Origin: Celerinatantimonas sp046054195
GTDB taxonomy: Bacteria; Pseudomonadota; Gammaproteobacteria; Enterobacterales; Celerinatantimonadaceae
Direction of reading: 5' to 3'
Assembly: GCF_046054195.1 (NCBI RefSeq)
Contig: NZ_JBEQCS010000005.1
Coordinates: 62,001 to 126,000, forward strand
Length of the DNA: 64,000 nt
Positions 41,067-50,127 of the stretch are shown here, one piece after another. The notes below the pieces were generated by a model. That model searched no databases. It was not told where the DNA came from and was given only the letters and a program-made list of their open reading frames with translations. The translations under genes and the position numbers were made by a program. The stretch's first letter is position 1. Every line of letters starts with the position of its first letter.

Positions 41067-44000
41067 AATTGCGTCTCCGTTGCTTGCGCCAGCCGCTCGG
41101 CCAGTGAACTTAATTTGGGCTGAATTCGTTTAAGCTGACGTTTATGCGGATTCTCATCGCTGGGTGAAAGCAGGTAACGATGTTTAAATAGCATCAACAC
41201 ATCTGATTCTGGGTTAGGAAACGCCCCGACAATGACAATCTGATTTTCGCTGCAGGCGTTAAATAGTTTTTCCACGTTGTGATAGGCCAAGGTCCCAATC
41301 TCATCGATAGGCCAATGGATGATCACATTCGCATCAGCGCGCATCAGCCGGGTAAACGCTAGCAGATATTTACACAAAATCAGATACGCCATACCGTGGC
41401 TGGAAGACTCTAATAACTGGCGGTCATTTTTAATCACCAGCTCAGAGCCACCTTCGCTTAAATGCAGCTCCAAACGCAGCAACGATTCCATCTGATATTG
41501 TTCATTGGCGCGCAGCAACTCAACCACATCAGCTAACGCATTCAAGTATGCTTCTGATGGCAGTGCATGGGCTGAATTACTCCAATCATCATAGGCTTTG
41601 GCAAACGCTTTAAGTGGCTGCCAAAATCCCAATTCATCAATCGTTGAGATAATTTTAACCTGTGATTTTTCAATCCCTTCAAGGGTTAAATCATCGGCTA
41701 CCGCTTCACTTAAACGCTGGCTCTGACGGGCGATACGCTGATTGATATCACGAAAAACGATAAAGAATTTTTTCAGATCACCACCGATGTTCTCGCCCAT
41801 CTCCAGCAACTGCTGACGTTGGTCACGCAAAATATGCAGCAAATTACCCAAAATTTTTAGCTGCTTACCAAGGGCGCTTTGATCATCTAACTGGCGTTTT
41901 TCGTATTCTAGACGGTCTAAAAATTCAACGCCCGCATCTTGAGAAAGGCTGGTTTCAAACTGCTCAAGTTGGCTTTTCAGCTGGGTTTTCACACTGCTTG
42001 TTATAGCCAGTGCCTCTTTAGCGCGCTCTAAGCGCTCACTAAGATCGCCAGAGCCAGGCTCATTTGCACCGTCGCTCAAATCTAGCTCGCGCAGCTGGGC
42101 TAACAGCGGGCTAATCATTTCCAGCGATTGCGCAGCGCTTTGCAATTGCCGCTGACAGTTCTCTTTTTGCTCATCAAGCGCGTGGCGTTTGGCATTAAAG
42201 CTGGTTTTAAGTTCAGCTAACTTGGCCGTTAAATCACGCTGGAGCTGTTTTAATTGCGTCTCTTTTTCTAAAAGCTGTGGCCGCAATTGCTTCCAATCGA
42301 GCTTGATAAATTGCTGATAACGGCCAAGCTCATCTTGGCGTTCTAGTGTCTGTTGAATCTGTTCGCGCAGCTGAGCTTGACGCTGTTTTGATTGGGCTAT
42401 GCGGCTTGGATCAACGCCCATATCGGAGAGCTCTTCATTAAAGGCTTGCTCTAACTCTTTAATTTGAGATTTATTCGAAGCTGTTTTCTCTTCAAGCTGG
42501 CTGTCGAGTGTCGCAATCTGTTCATCAAAACTCAGTAATTCATTTTGCCAATCGAGCTGCAACTCTAGTTTTTGCGCTTGAAAGTCATCGTTCATCGCCT
42601 CAATTTGCGCTGCATGCTCGCCGTTTAACTGCTCCAGTTGGGTTTGCTGCTCGTTTAACTGCGCGCTCAGTTTCGCTTTGCGTGTTTGATTAAGCTCTTG
42701 CTGCTCAATTGTTAAACGGTCACGGCTGTCACGAGCATAATCAATATCCTGTTCAGCCTGAGTCAGCTGCCACTGCGCCTGTTCCACCTGCTCACGGAGC
42801 AATTCGCTCTGCTCATGAGCCTCTTTGAGCGCTTTTTCTGCTTGCAGTTTGTTTTGCTGCATCTTTTCCAGCTCGGCACGCGCCGTTGTTTGCTGCTCAC
42901 TCAGATGAGAATCCTGCTGGGCATGCACTGGCAAGTCAATTTCATGGAGCGCCACAGTTAAACCAAACAGGCTTTGCGTTTCTTGTGTTAAATCGGGTTG
43001 TAAGTCATGACGCTCTAAAAGTTCAGGGGCTATTACTTTGCCGATATTTTGCTGCCAGTTTGGGTAATTCTGATGCAAGTAATGGCGCAATGTGCCACTT
43101 TCAGGCGCCAGCTGGCTCTGAATATTTGCTAGATTTTGTTCGCTTTGATGCACCAGAGTACGGCAATGAGCCAGCTCACTGTCAGCTTGGACGCGATTTT
43201 GCCGAGCTTGTTGCCACTGGGTTTGGAGCGCTTGATGCGTCAGCGAAGCACTTTGATAATCTTGCAATGCTCGCTCTAAACGCCGCTCACATAAATTCAT
43301 GGCGTCTTGTTCTTGGGCGTTTAACAGCGAGTGGTTTTGTTGATGGCTCAACACCGCCAGTTGGCTTTTTAAGGTGCTCGTTTGCTCGTTAAATTGACGT
43401 TGTAGTTGCTCAACCTTGCTGGTGAATGCACTTTGCATTTTTGCTTGTTGCTCAAGCTGACTTTCGCGAAGCGCATCTTTTTGCTGCTGCAGTTGTTTGC
43501 TTTTAGTACGGTTTTGCTCGCTTAGTCGCTGTAGCGATGCAGCTAGTTTCGATTTTTGTTGTTCAAGCTTATGTTCAAGATCGCTATGCTGCTCAACCAT
43601 CAAGGCATGCTGCTCGACAAGCTCTTGCAAGCTTTCCCGCCAGAGCGGCAAATTATCGATATCGCGCGCCAGTTTATCCATATCTTGGCTGGCGAACTCA
43701 TCAAAACGATTTTGTAAATCATCAAGGCGCAGCTGGGTTTCACTTAAGTCAGATTCGGCTTTACTTAAGCTAGCATTATGTTGCTGCTGCTCATTGGCAT
43801 AATTTTCACGCAGGGTTTTAAGCTGCCCTTGCACAGCATTGAACTGCTCTTGAGTATCAGCGCGCAGCTGTTTTTGCAGCTCATAATCGACTTCAAGTTG
43901 CGGCTGCAATACGGCCAGCTGAGCTAGCGTGCCATCTAATTGCGTGGCCAAAGTGCTCAGTTTGGCAAAATCATCTTCAAGTTTTTCCAATCGCATTGAC

Positions 44001-44722
44001 TGGCGCATCTGCGCAATCCACTCACGCGCTTTGGTATTTTTAACTTTGGTGGTCGGCAGCGTCACACCATCTTCTTCAAAAATCGCCGCCAACATCGATT
44101 TGAGGGTATCCATTTTGCCCTCTTTGGCATGCACGGCACTGACCAGTTTTTCAATATGGCGCAGTTTGTGGTTATGGCTAACCAACGCAAAGCTAGCTGC
44201 TAAACGGCGTAATTTTACGTTATCAGCACTATTTGAGCGCAGCGCACTGACATCGTTTTGAATAATGCTGCGATATTCACTGGTGGCACTAATTTTGGCT
44301 GATACCTGAATATCAGGGTGCGCGCGCATTGCGCTAGCCCACTGTGTATAGCTAAGAGCACTGACCCCATTTTGACTTCGAGTCAGATATAACTCACTTT
44401 GATAAGCACCGCTAACAAAGCGATACTCCACCCCACCTTCGCTCTTACGAGTTAACACCGCCTGACAAAGCTGTGCGTTATCACGCTGATACTCGTAAAT
44501 GATGTAGCTGTTGGCAAAGGGAAGGTAAAACTCATCGAATTTTTTGCGCGTTTTCGGAACCACACGGTTAGGTTGTTCGCCATAAAAAACCGGAATGAGT
44601 CGTTGCAAAGTCGTCTTACCAGAGGCATTCGTTCCACAAAAATTGGTATGTGCATCCACATCAATTTCAACCACACCATCAAGGTGAGTATGCAACAATA
44701 TTATGCGCCGTAACTGAGCCAT
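41063..44722 (-). CDS. SMC/MukB-like ATPase with long coiled coils (DUF3584-like)
   Basis: This 1219-aa protein has ATPase halves at both ends and roughly 800 residues of Gln/Leu/Glu-rich coiled coil between, as in SMC and MukB proteins. Walker A is CGTNASGKTT (Lys36). FYLP at 65-68 with the GKT matches the two hallmark motifs of Pfam DUF3584. Near the C-terminus a signature-like LLESSSHGMAYLIL precedes Walker B VIIHWPIDEIGTL. The ATG at 44722 is preferred (AGAGG 6 nt upstream) to the GTG at 44773. Housekeeping MukB is about 1,480 aa and partners smtA-mukFE, so this is a second, accessory condensin-like machine. Plasmid restriction or chromosome organisation are the likely roles. Confidence 0.85.
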   Translation of the reverse strand: MAQLRRIILLHTHLDGVVEIDVDAHTNFCGTNASGKTTLQRLIPVFYGEQPNRVVPKTRKKFDEFYLPFANSYIIYEYQRDNAQLCQAVLTRKSEGGVEYRFVSGAYQSELYLTRSQNGVSALSYTQWASAMRAHPDIQVSAKISATSEYRSIIQNDVSALRSNSADNVKLRRLAASFALVSHNHKLRHIEKLVSAVHAKEGKMDTLKSMLAAIFEEDGVTLPTTKVKNTKAREWIAQMRQSMRLEKLEDDFAKLSTLATQLDGTLAQLAVLQPQLEVDYELQKQLRADTQEQFNAVQGQLKTLRENYANEQQQHNASLSKAESDLSETQLRLDDLQNRFDEFASQDMDKLARDIDNLPLWRESLQELVEQHALMVEQHSDLEHKLEQQKSKLAASLQRLSEQNRTKSKQLQQQKDALRESQLEQQAKMQSAFTSKVEQLQRQFNEQTSTLKSQLAVLSHQQNHSLLNAQEQDAMNLCERRLERALQDYQSASLTHQALQTQWQQARQNRVQADSELAHCRTLVHQSEQNLANIQSQLAPESGTLRHYLHQNYPNWQQNIGKVIAPELLERHDLQPDLTQETQSLFGLTVALHEIDLPVHAQQDSHLSEQQTTARAELEKMQQNKLQAEKALKEAHEQSELLREQVEQAQWQLTQAEQDIDYARDSRDRLTIEQQELNQTRKAKLSAQLNEQQTQLEQLNGEHAAQIEAMNDDFQAQKLELQLDWQNELLSFDEQIATLDSQLEEKTASNKSQIKELEQAFNEELSDMGVDPSRIAQSKQRQAQLREQIQQTLERQDELGRYQQFIKLDWKQLRPQLLEKETQLKQLQRDLTAKLAELKTSFNAKRHALDEQKENCQRQLQSAAQSLEMISPLLAQLRELDLSDGANEPGSGDLSERLERAKEALAITSSVKTQLKSQLEQFETSLSQDAGVEFLDRLEYEKRQLDDQSALGKQLKILGNLLHILRDQRQQLLEMGENIGGDLKKFFIVFRDINQRIARQSQRLSEAVADDLTLEGIEKSQVKIISTIDELGFWQPLKAFAKAYDDWSNSAHALPSEAYLNALADVVELLRANEQYQMESLLRLELHLSEGGSELVIKNDRQLLESSSHGMAYLILCKYLLAFTRLMRADANVIIHWPIDEIGTLAYHNVEKLFNACSENQIVIVGAFPNPESDVLMLFKHRYLLSPSDENPHKRQLKRIQPKLSSLAERLAQATETQL

Positions 44723-44874
44723 GAAACCTCTAGAAATAGGAAGATGTGCGCCGGATAACGGCGCAAACATCACTTGCTTAATAATGGCCCCTATTATTCA
44801 TGGATCGCAATAAAACGCCAGTTCATTGAGAAAATTGTCACGATTAGCGAACGTTTTTAACCCAAAATAAGACG

Positions 44875-45714
44875 CTAATGACAGAGCATTTTTTCACACT
44901 CAAAAAAGCTCAATAGTGCTTCTTTTACTTGTGAGCTAGCGTACTTTCCCTCAAGATCTAAGAAATGACCAGCATTTCGAATGCTGATAAATTGGCAGTC
45001 ATTTAGGTAATCGGCCATTTGGCGAATGTCCTCGGTCGTGGTGTATTCGTCGCGATTACCGTTGATAAATAAAATCGGAATATCAATTTTTTCAAATAAT
45101 GAGACGTAATCCTGATGATTGAGCTTCATTAACTGCTCAATATGAAAAATTACTTGCGAATAGGTCTGATCATTGAGCTGGCATAAATGGCGATAGTTTA
45201 CCCGCTTAATGGCCCGCGGAAGATATTTGCCAATCTCTTGGTTTAAAAGCTCTGATGAGTCTTTAAACTGCTTGTTTTGCATCAAGACTTTCGCTTTAAC
45301 GACATAGTTAAACATCGGCCCATTTAAGCAGGTCGAAAAAGCCGAGATCACCGCCTTTTTAATTGATTTAGGGCGCGTTGCTAACGTCATCAATGAGGCA
45401 AGCCCTCCCCATGAAACCGACAACAGATTGTCGGGCTGATAATGTTCAATCAGCTCCTGCAAAATTTTCACTTCATCTTGTTTGGTTACTAAACGCAGAC
45501 CTGGATTATGTTCTGCAGAGCGACCAATAAACGGCAAGTCGAAAAGGATCATATTCATTTTGTGCTCTAAATGACGCACCGTGGCAGCAAATGACGCGGT
45601 TGTAGACATGGCGCCATTGACCATAATCACGCTTTCGCTCGCCTCTGGATAAAGATAGCGTTGCACATAGATTTTTCCTTTAGAGCTTTGAAATACTTCA
45701 GTCTGATTAGCCAT
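44875..45714 (-). CDS. RhlA-like alpha/beta hydrolase (3-hydroxyacyl lipid synthase)
   Basis: This 279-aa protein aligns by eye over its length with Pseudomonas RhlA, which esterifies two 3-hydroxyacyl chains to make the HAA lipid of rhamnolipids. Shared blocks are MVNGAMSTTASFA, LFDLPFIGRSAEHNP, TKQDEVKIL, SVSWGGLASL (nucleophile Ser101), IGKYLPRAIK, INGNRDEYTT (catalytic Asp) and NAGHFLDLE (catalytic His). No rhlB rhamnosyltransferase lies nearby, so the product may be the HAA itself or another hydroxy-fatty-acid surfactant. It stands alone, divergent from the SDR gene across a 465-bp gap. Confidence 0.85.
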   Translation of the reverse strand: MANQTEVFQSSKGKIYVQRYLYPEASESVIMVNGAMSTTASFAATVRHLEHKMNMILFDLPFIGRSAEHNPGLRLVTKQDEVKILQELIEHYQPDNLLSVSWGGLASLMTLATRPKSIKKAVISAFSTCLNGPMFNYVVKAKVLMQNKQFKDSSELLNQEIGKYLPRAIKRVNYRHLCQLNDQTYSQVIFHIEQLMKLNHQDYVSLFEKIDIPILFINGNRDEYTTTEDIRQMADYLNDCQFISIRNAGHFLDLEGKYASSQVKEALLSFFECEKMLCH

Positions 45715-46179
45715 AATTCCGCTTCCTTACGCTAATGATAAAAAGAATTAATACGGCGATACCTGAGAGGCATACATAAACGACAGAAGTTGAGCAGGTG
45801 CGCTCAGAAGAGAGACTCTATCGTTTAGCCGATAGAGACATTTATATCATTCATAAATAATAGATCAATCAATAGTTATTGATCTATTTATTAAAATAAC
45901 ATCATGTTTTATATGATTTATTTATAAATATGTATTTTAATTACTCTAAAACTATTAATTTTAGGAGTGGTTATTTGCAGGTAAATTATGACTAATTTAT
46001 CTATGTTTTTAGCCAACAGCAAAGGCCTAACCCGCATCTAGTATGATTTCGAATTAGACTTTAATGACCAAATAGTCATTAATACTTATCACTATCAAAT
46101 GCTAAAAGTTAAGAAAAAGGTTAAAGCCCAAAACGTCTATGGTAACGTTGAGGTTCAATCCAAAGCGCAGGAGATAACA
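45715..46179. other. Gap between the RhlA-like gene and the SDR gene
   Basis: No gene is seen in this AT-rich divergent promoter region. It contains a 22-bp palindromic site at 46061-46082 (listed separately) and the ribosome binding site CAGGAGAT before the SDR start. Confidence 0.6.
46061..46082. promoter_or_regulatory. Palindromic operator TTAATGAC-N6-GTCATTAA
   Basis: A perfect 8-bp inverted repeat with 6-nt spacer lies about 100 bp before the SDR start. The size and symmetry suit a TetR- or MarR-type repressor; no such regulator gene adjoins. Confidence 0.6.
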
Positions 46180-46911
46180 ATGACTTCGAAAGTAGCACTG
46201 ATTACAGGCGCTTCCCGCGGTATCGGTAAAGCGATTGCTACTCGTTTGGCAAATGATGGCTTTGCGGTGGTGGTTAATTATGCCAATCGCGCCGATGCAG
46301 CAATGCAGGTGGTTGAACAGATTACCGCCAAGGGACAAACAGCCATTGCGCTACAAGCGGATATCGGCGAGCCTGAAAGTGTCCAAAAGCTCTATCAACA
46401 GACCATCGCCCAATTAGGCCGAGTCGATGTTGTGGTTAATAATGCTGGAATAATGCCGATGGGAACAATTAGCGCCGAGCATCTTGAGGATTTTCAAAAA
46501 ACCATCGCAACTAATTTGCAAGGAACCTATCTGATGATGGCCTATGCCTGTGAATATCTGCGTGAAGGCGGCCGATTTATCGCGTTATCATCAAGCGTAA
46601 TTGCTAAAAAATTCCCAGGATATGGACCTTATATAGCGTCGAAAGCTGGCGTTGAAGGGCTTGTTGGCGTATTTGCCAATGAGATGCGCGGCCGCAATAT
46701 TTGTGTGAATGCTGTCGCACCGGGCCCGGTTGCCACTGAGCTATTTTTGACGGGCAAATCAGATGAGCAAATCGAGCAACTTTCTAAAATTCCGCCGCTG
46801 GAACGCCTCGGTCAACCCGAAGATATCTCATCGGTCGTCTCATTCTTATCCGGTGACGATGGCCAATGGGTCAATGGCCAAGTGCTGCGAGCCAATGGTG
46901 GATTTGCTTAA
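46180..46911 (+). CDS. Short-chain dehydrogenase/reductase (FabG-like)
   Basis: This 243-aa classical SDR has the NAD(P)H site VALITGASRGIGKAIA, NNAG in VVVNNAGIMPMG, and the catalytic Ser-Tyr-Lys in LSSSVIAKKFPGYGPYIASKAG. The C-terminal motif is VNAVAPGPVATELF. The substrate is unknown. Arg37-type NADP preference is suggested by VVNYANRADAA. The ATG at 46180 is chosen (CAGGAGAT 7 nt upstream); an in-frame extension to 46099 lacks family support. Likely controlled through the palindrome at 46061-46082. Confidence 0.9.
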   Translation: MTSKVALITGASRGIGKAIATRLANDGFAVVVNYANRADAAMQVVEQITAKGQTAIALQADIGEPESVQKLYQQTIAQLGRVDVVVNNAGIMPMGTISAEHLEDFQKTIATNLQGTYLMMAYACEYLREGGRFIALSSSVIAKKFPGYGPYIASKAGVEGLVGVFANEMRGRNICVNAVAPGPVATELFLTGKSDEQIEQLSKIPPLERLGQPEDISSVVSFLSGDDGQWVNGQVLRANGGFA

Positions 46912-47012
46912 GTCACTGTTTTATTTAAGCGAAAGCTTATCATCGTCCACCTAATATGCCACGTAATAAGCGCATTTTAAAAGCGGCCAAATGGGCATTC
47001 TTAGATAAAGAA

Positions 47013-47036
47013 AAAGCCAGTCACTTAACTGGCTTT
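47013..47036. terminator. Terminator between SDR and aldo/keto reductase
   Basis: A 9-bp stem (AAAGCCAGT at 47013-47021, ACTGGCTTT at 47028-47036) with flanking A/T tracts, between converging genes. T-run is better on the minus strand. Confidence 0.8.
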
Positions 47037-47065
47037 AATCATCGCGCTCTTTGAATTTTTTAAAA

Positions 47066-47935
47066 CTAGCTGGCGTTTCGTCCAAGCTTGTCGAGCTTAT
47101 CAAACTGCTCATCACTAAGTGAGACATCAACCGCTGCGACATTCTGCTCAAGATGCGCCACTTTAGATGTTCCCGGAATAGGTAACATCACTGGCGAGCG
47201 TTTTAATAGCCAAGCGAGTGCAACTTGGCTTGGGCTAACATTCTGCTCTTTGGCAATATCGGTTAATACGGAGCCCGTTGCAGCCAGAGCACCTTTATCA
47301 AGCGGCGCCCATGGAATAAAACCAATGCCCTGTTGCTGACAGTAATCAAGCACAGCCTCGTGTTTGCGATCAACAAAGTTATACCGGTTTTGCACGGTCG
47401 CTACTGGGAAATATTTCTGCGCCAACTGAATATCTTCAACGCCCACTTCACTTAAACCCGCGTAGCGAATCAACCCCTCGTCTAACATCGATTTAATGGC
47501 ATCGAACTGCTCATCTTTATTTACTTTGGGATCAATGCGATGTAACTGCCAGAGATCCAGCTGTTCAACCGCTAAGTTGCGAAGACTTTTGTGCACTTGT
47601 TGCAACAAATATTCAGGACGACCCAGCGGGATCCATTGATTTGGCCCGGTTCGAGCCTGGCCACCTTTGGTCGCAATCACTAATCCAGAATAGGGGTGAA
47701 GCGCTTTATGAATAAGCCATTCAGAAACATCCGGGCCGTAGGAATCAGCAGTATCAATAAAATTAACATTCAGATTTGGAACACGTGCTAAAGTGCGCAG
47801 AGCTTCATCGGGGTCCGCAGGCTCACCCCAAACTCCGTCACCGGTTACACGCATTGCGCCAAAACCAAGGCGATTAATTGAAAGCTCACCGCCGAGTTTA
47901 AACGTACCTGATAAACTTGCATCTGGTTGTGCCAT
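47066..47935 (-). CDS. Aldo/keto reductase (YdbC-like)
   Basis: This 289-aa TIM-barrel NADPH-dependent oxidoreductase is similar in outline to E. coli YdbC. Signature pieces are NRLGFGAMRVTG at the N-terminus, NFIDTADSYGPDVSE with catalytic Asp and Tyr, VIATKGG (Lys), LWQLHRIDP (His) and the C-terminal VMLPIPGTSKVAHLEQNV cofactor loop. The physiological substrate is unknown; related enzymes reduce aldehydes or pyridoxal. Monocistronic by appearance. Confidence 0.9.
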   Translation of the reverse strand: MAQPDASLSGTFKLGGELSINRLGFGAMRVTGDGVWGEPADPDEALRTLARVPNLNVNFIDTADSYGPDVSEWLIHKALHPYSGLVIATKGGQARTGPNQWIPLGRPEYLLQQVHKSLRNLAVEQLDLWQLHRIDPKVNKDEQFDAIKSMLDEGLIRYAGLSEVGVEDIQLAQKYFPVATVQNRYNFVDRKHEAVLDYCQQQGIGFIPWAPLDKGALAATGSVLTDIAKEQNVSPSQVALAWLLKRSPVMLPIPGTSKVAHLEQNVAAVDVSLSDEQFDKLDKLGRNAS

Positions 47936-48101
47936 AAACCCTCCGTTTGGTATCGATTAAACCTTTGGGAAAAAGCGATTGCAAAGGCTAATCGATGAGC
48001 TATAAGAAATTCTCTGTATGATAAAAGAACTCCTTATAACCTGCCGCTTAACGCATTTAAAAACAAGGGGGATATTGTAAATTTTTATCAACGCCCATGA
48101 C

Positions 48102-49001
48102 TTAAGCGGATTGTTGCAGCGGCATGGCGATTTCACGGCAGCGCTCTTTGAGGCATTTTTTTAGCGCCAGAGTTGAGCGCGATTGCGGCATATCAGCGCG
48201 GCTTAAAAACATCACTTCAAATGGCAACGAATCAGCAATCGGCACAACCTGTAATTTGTGTTCGTAACAACGCGCTGTGAACAAATCGACCACACCAACG
48301 CCACCGCCAGCGAGCACCATATCAGCAATCACCGAATAAGTTTTAATTTGCATGGCTCCGGCACTGGAGAGTTTTTGATTTTTCAACGCTCGGTGCAACA
48401 CTTTGCCCAAAGGGTCATTACTTTGCATCATAATCAGCCCCTGGCGATACAACCAAGCTAGCGAAACAATCTGCGGCGCTTTCATCGATGGCGGCAACAC
48501 GGCGACCATATTTGACTGAAACAGTGGCTCAGCCAATAAATTAGCTGGCACATGCTGACCAAAGGCAAGCACAAAATCGACTTCGCTTTCTAAAACCAAA
48601 TGACAGAGCGTGGCAAAATGTTCGGTCATCAGCTCAATCTGTAACCCAGAATGTTGGCGATTAAAGTTAACGATTGTCGGGGCAACGACCATCTGACCAA
48701 ACGCATGAGCTGCACCAACATGGATCGTATTTGCACCATTATCGCTCATTCTGCGAGTGAGTTCACTGATGTCGCGAAGCTTGTGATAGACCTCTTCGAC
48801 ATGCGGTAATAATTGCCTGCCAGCCAAGGTAACATGCATTCCCTGAGGAGATCGGTCAAAGAGGCGAAAGCCCAATTGTTGCTCGGTATGACTGAGAATT
48901 CGGCTCACGTTAGGCTGCGAAACGTTCAACAATCTGGCGGCTCCGCTAATTGAACCAGCTTGATAAATTGCCTGAAAAACCTCTATCTGTCGTAACCGCA
49001 T
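48102..49001 (-). CDS. LysR-family transcriptional regulator
   Basis: This 299-aa LysR protein has the HTH MRLRQIEVFQAIYQAGSISGAARLLNVSQPNVSRIL (read in parts) and a periplasmic-binding-fold effector domain (VGAAHAFGQMVVAPTI onward). The SQPNVSRIL recognition helix is shared with NocR/OccR/ArgP-like regulators of amino-acid catabolism or export. The ATG at 49001 has GGGAGG 5 nt upstream and is preferred to 49016. Its targets are not evident; neighbours are an aldo/keto reductase and another LysR gene. Confidence 0.9.
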   Translation of the reverse strand: MRLRQIEVFQAIYQAGSISGAARLLNVSQPNVSRILSHTEQQLGFRLFDRSPQGMHVTLAGRQLLPHVEEVYHKLRDISELTRRMSDNGANTIHVGAAHAFGQMVVAPTIVNFNRQHSGLQIELMTEHFATLCHLVLESEVDFVLAFGQHVPANLLAEPLFQSNMVAVLPPSMKAPQIVSLAWLYRQGLIMMQSNDPLGKVLHRALKNQKLSSAGAMQIKTYSVIADMVLAGGGVGVVDLFTARCYEHKLQVVPIADSLPFEVMFLSRADMPQSRSTLALKKCLKERCREIAMPLQQSA

Positions 49002-49107
49002 CGCCCCTCCCAACATCCAATTTTTATTCAGAGACCTAAAAATGCTGCAAGGATTAAGCCTTGAGCTGCACTTAGCGACAATCTTTTGTAATAACAGAGA
49101 CTAATTA

Positions 49108-49968
49108 TTAACCAACTTGCTGTAGCGAAATATTAATCTGTTCTACCAACCATTGATGGAATATTTCACTTTTTCCAGAAAATGGCTGCTCACTCAATAG
49201 ATAATAAGCGCTACCATCTTTAACAAAGCCGTAAGGCGCGCTTAATTGACGATTAGCCAGCTCATCTTGGACCATCAAAAATGAGGCAATGGCGACCCCA
49301 AGCCCTGCCACTGCTGCCTGAATAGACAGATAAAAATGCTCATAGGATTTGTGCTCAAAGCTCAAATGCCGCCCAGTTAGCTGTTGCCAATCTGACCAGG
49401 CATGCTCACGCGTTGCAGCATCGAGCAAGATGGTACTAGGTGCACCAAATGCCTGCTGGGGGCGAATCACTGGGCCAATGTATTCATCACAAAGTTTGTG
49501 CTGATAAACACTCGAAGACCAGTGAAAATCGTTGCGCCGCAGCGCCAGCGAAGCCCCACTTTGACGCCAGTCAATCGGCCCTCCGGAGGCGATAAGTTGC
49601 ACGTTAATTTGTGGATGCTTTTCTTTAAAATCCGCCAGTCGCGGGATCAACCATTTCATTGCAATCGTTGGCTCACATGAGACAACCAGCGACTCGCTCT
49701 GATGCGCACCGGTTAGACGTTCTAACTGTTTTTCGAGCTGGAAGAAAACACTGTCGCAGGTTTTAGCCAGTTGCAAGCCTTCATGCGTTAAAAAAACAGC
49801 CCGGTTACGCCGCTCAAATAGCGCAATCCCTAGCTGGCGTTCAAGTAACGCTATCTGGCGACTGACCGCGCCATGGGTAACATGCAACGACTCGCCGGCT
49901 TTAACAAAGCTGCCAGTTTTGGCGGCAATCGCAAAGTAGTGCAGCGCTTTGAGTGATGGTAGAGGCAT
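49108..49968 (-). CDS. LysR-family regulator (GcvA-like), divergent from LysE exporter
   Basis: This 286-aa regulator has the GcvA/AmpR-type N-terminus: MPLPSLKALHYFAIAAKTGS, then LHVTHGAVSRQIALLE, with the effector domain beginning LVVSCEPTIAMKWLIPRL. It is divergent from a LysE-type exporter across a 159-bp gap with TCAC/GTGA inverted motifs, a typical regulator-target pair. Probable activator of the exporter in response to an amino acid; the ligand is inferred. Confidence 0.9.
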   Translation of the reverse strand: MPLPSLKALHYFAIAAKTGSFVKAGESLHVTHGAVSRQIALLERQLGIALFERRNRAVFLTHEGLQLAKTCDSVFFQLEKQLERLTGAHQSESLVVSCEPTIAMKWLIPRLADFKEKHPQINVQLIASGGPIDWRQSGASLALRRNDFHWSSSVYQHKLCDEYIGPVIRPQQAFGAPSTILLDAATREHAWSDWQQLTGRHLSFEHKSYEHFYLSIQAAVAGLGVAIASFLMVQDELANRQLSAPYGFVKDGSAYYLLSEQPFSGKSEIFHQWLVEQINISLQQVG

Positions 49969-49984
49969 AAAATAAGTTACAAAT

Positions 49985-50059
49985 ACTCACAGATATAAGT
50001 GACCATAAATCGCTTTTATCTATTTAGCAACTCACTAATATAGCTCTCGTAGTGACCTA
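49985..50059. promoter_or_regulatory. Paired ACTCAC...GTGACC sites between LysR and LysE
   Basis: ACTCAC-N8-GTGACC lies at about 49985-50004, and a second pair ACTCAC-N16-GTGACC at about 50032-50059, in the LysR-LysE gap. The same half-sites used twice with spacing differing by 8 bp suggest binding by one dimeric regulator, probably the adjacent LysR. Confidence 0.4.
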
Positions 50060-50127
50060 AGCTGAAAACACTAGCAACATCTGATTAGGTTAAATAAATA
50101 AACAGATACGAACGAAAGGAATAATCG

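Noticed and set aside
42886..43392. 168-aa open frame antisense to the SMC gene
   Set aside because: It lies within the coiled-coil coding part; biased codons there leave the other strand open. No start signals.
39211..44722. Complete Wadjet or MksBEFG system
   Set aside because: No JetD/MksG-type nuclease gene is found on either side, so only a condensin-like three-gene operon can be claimed.
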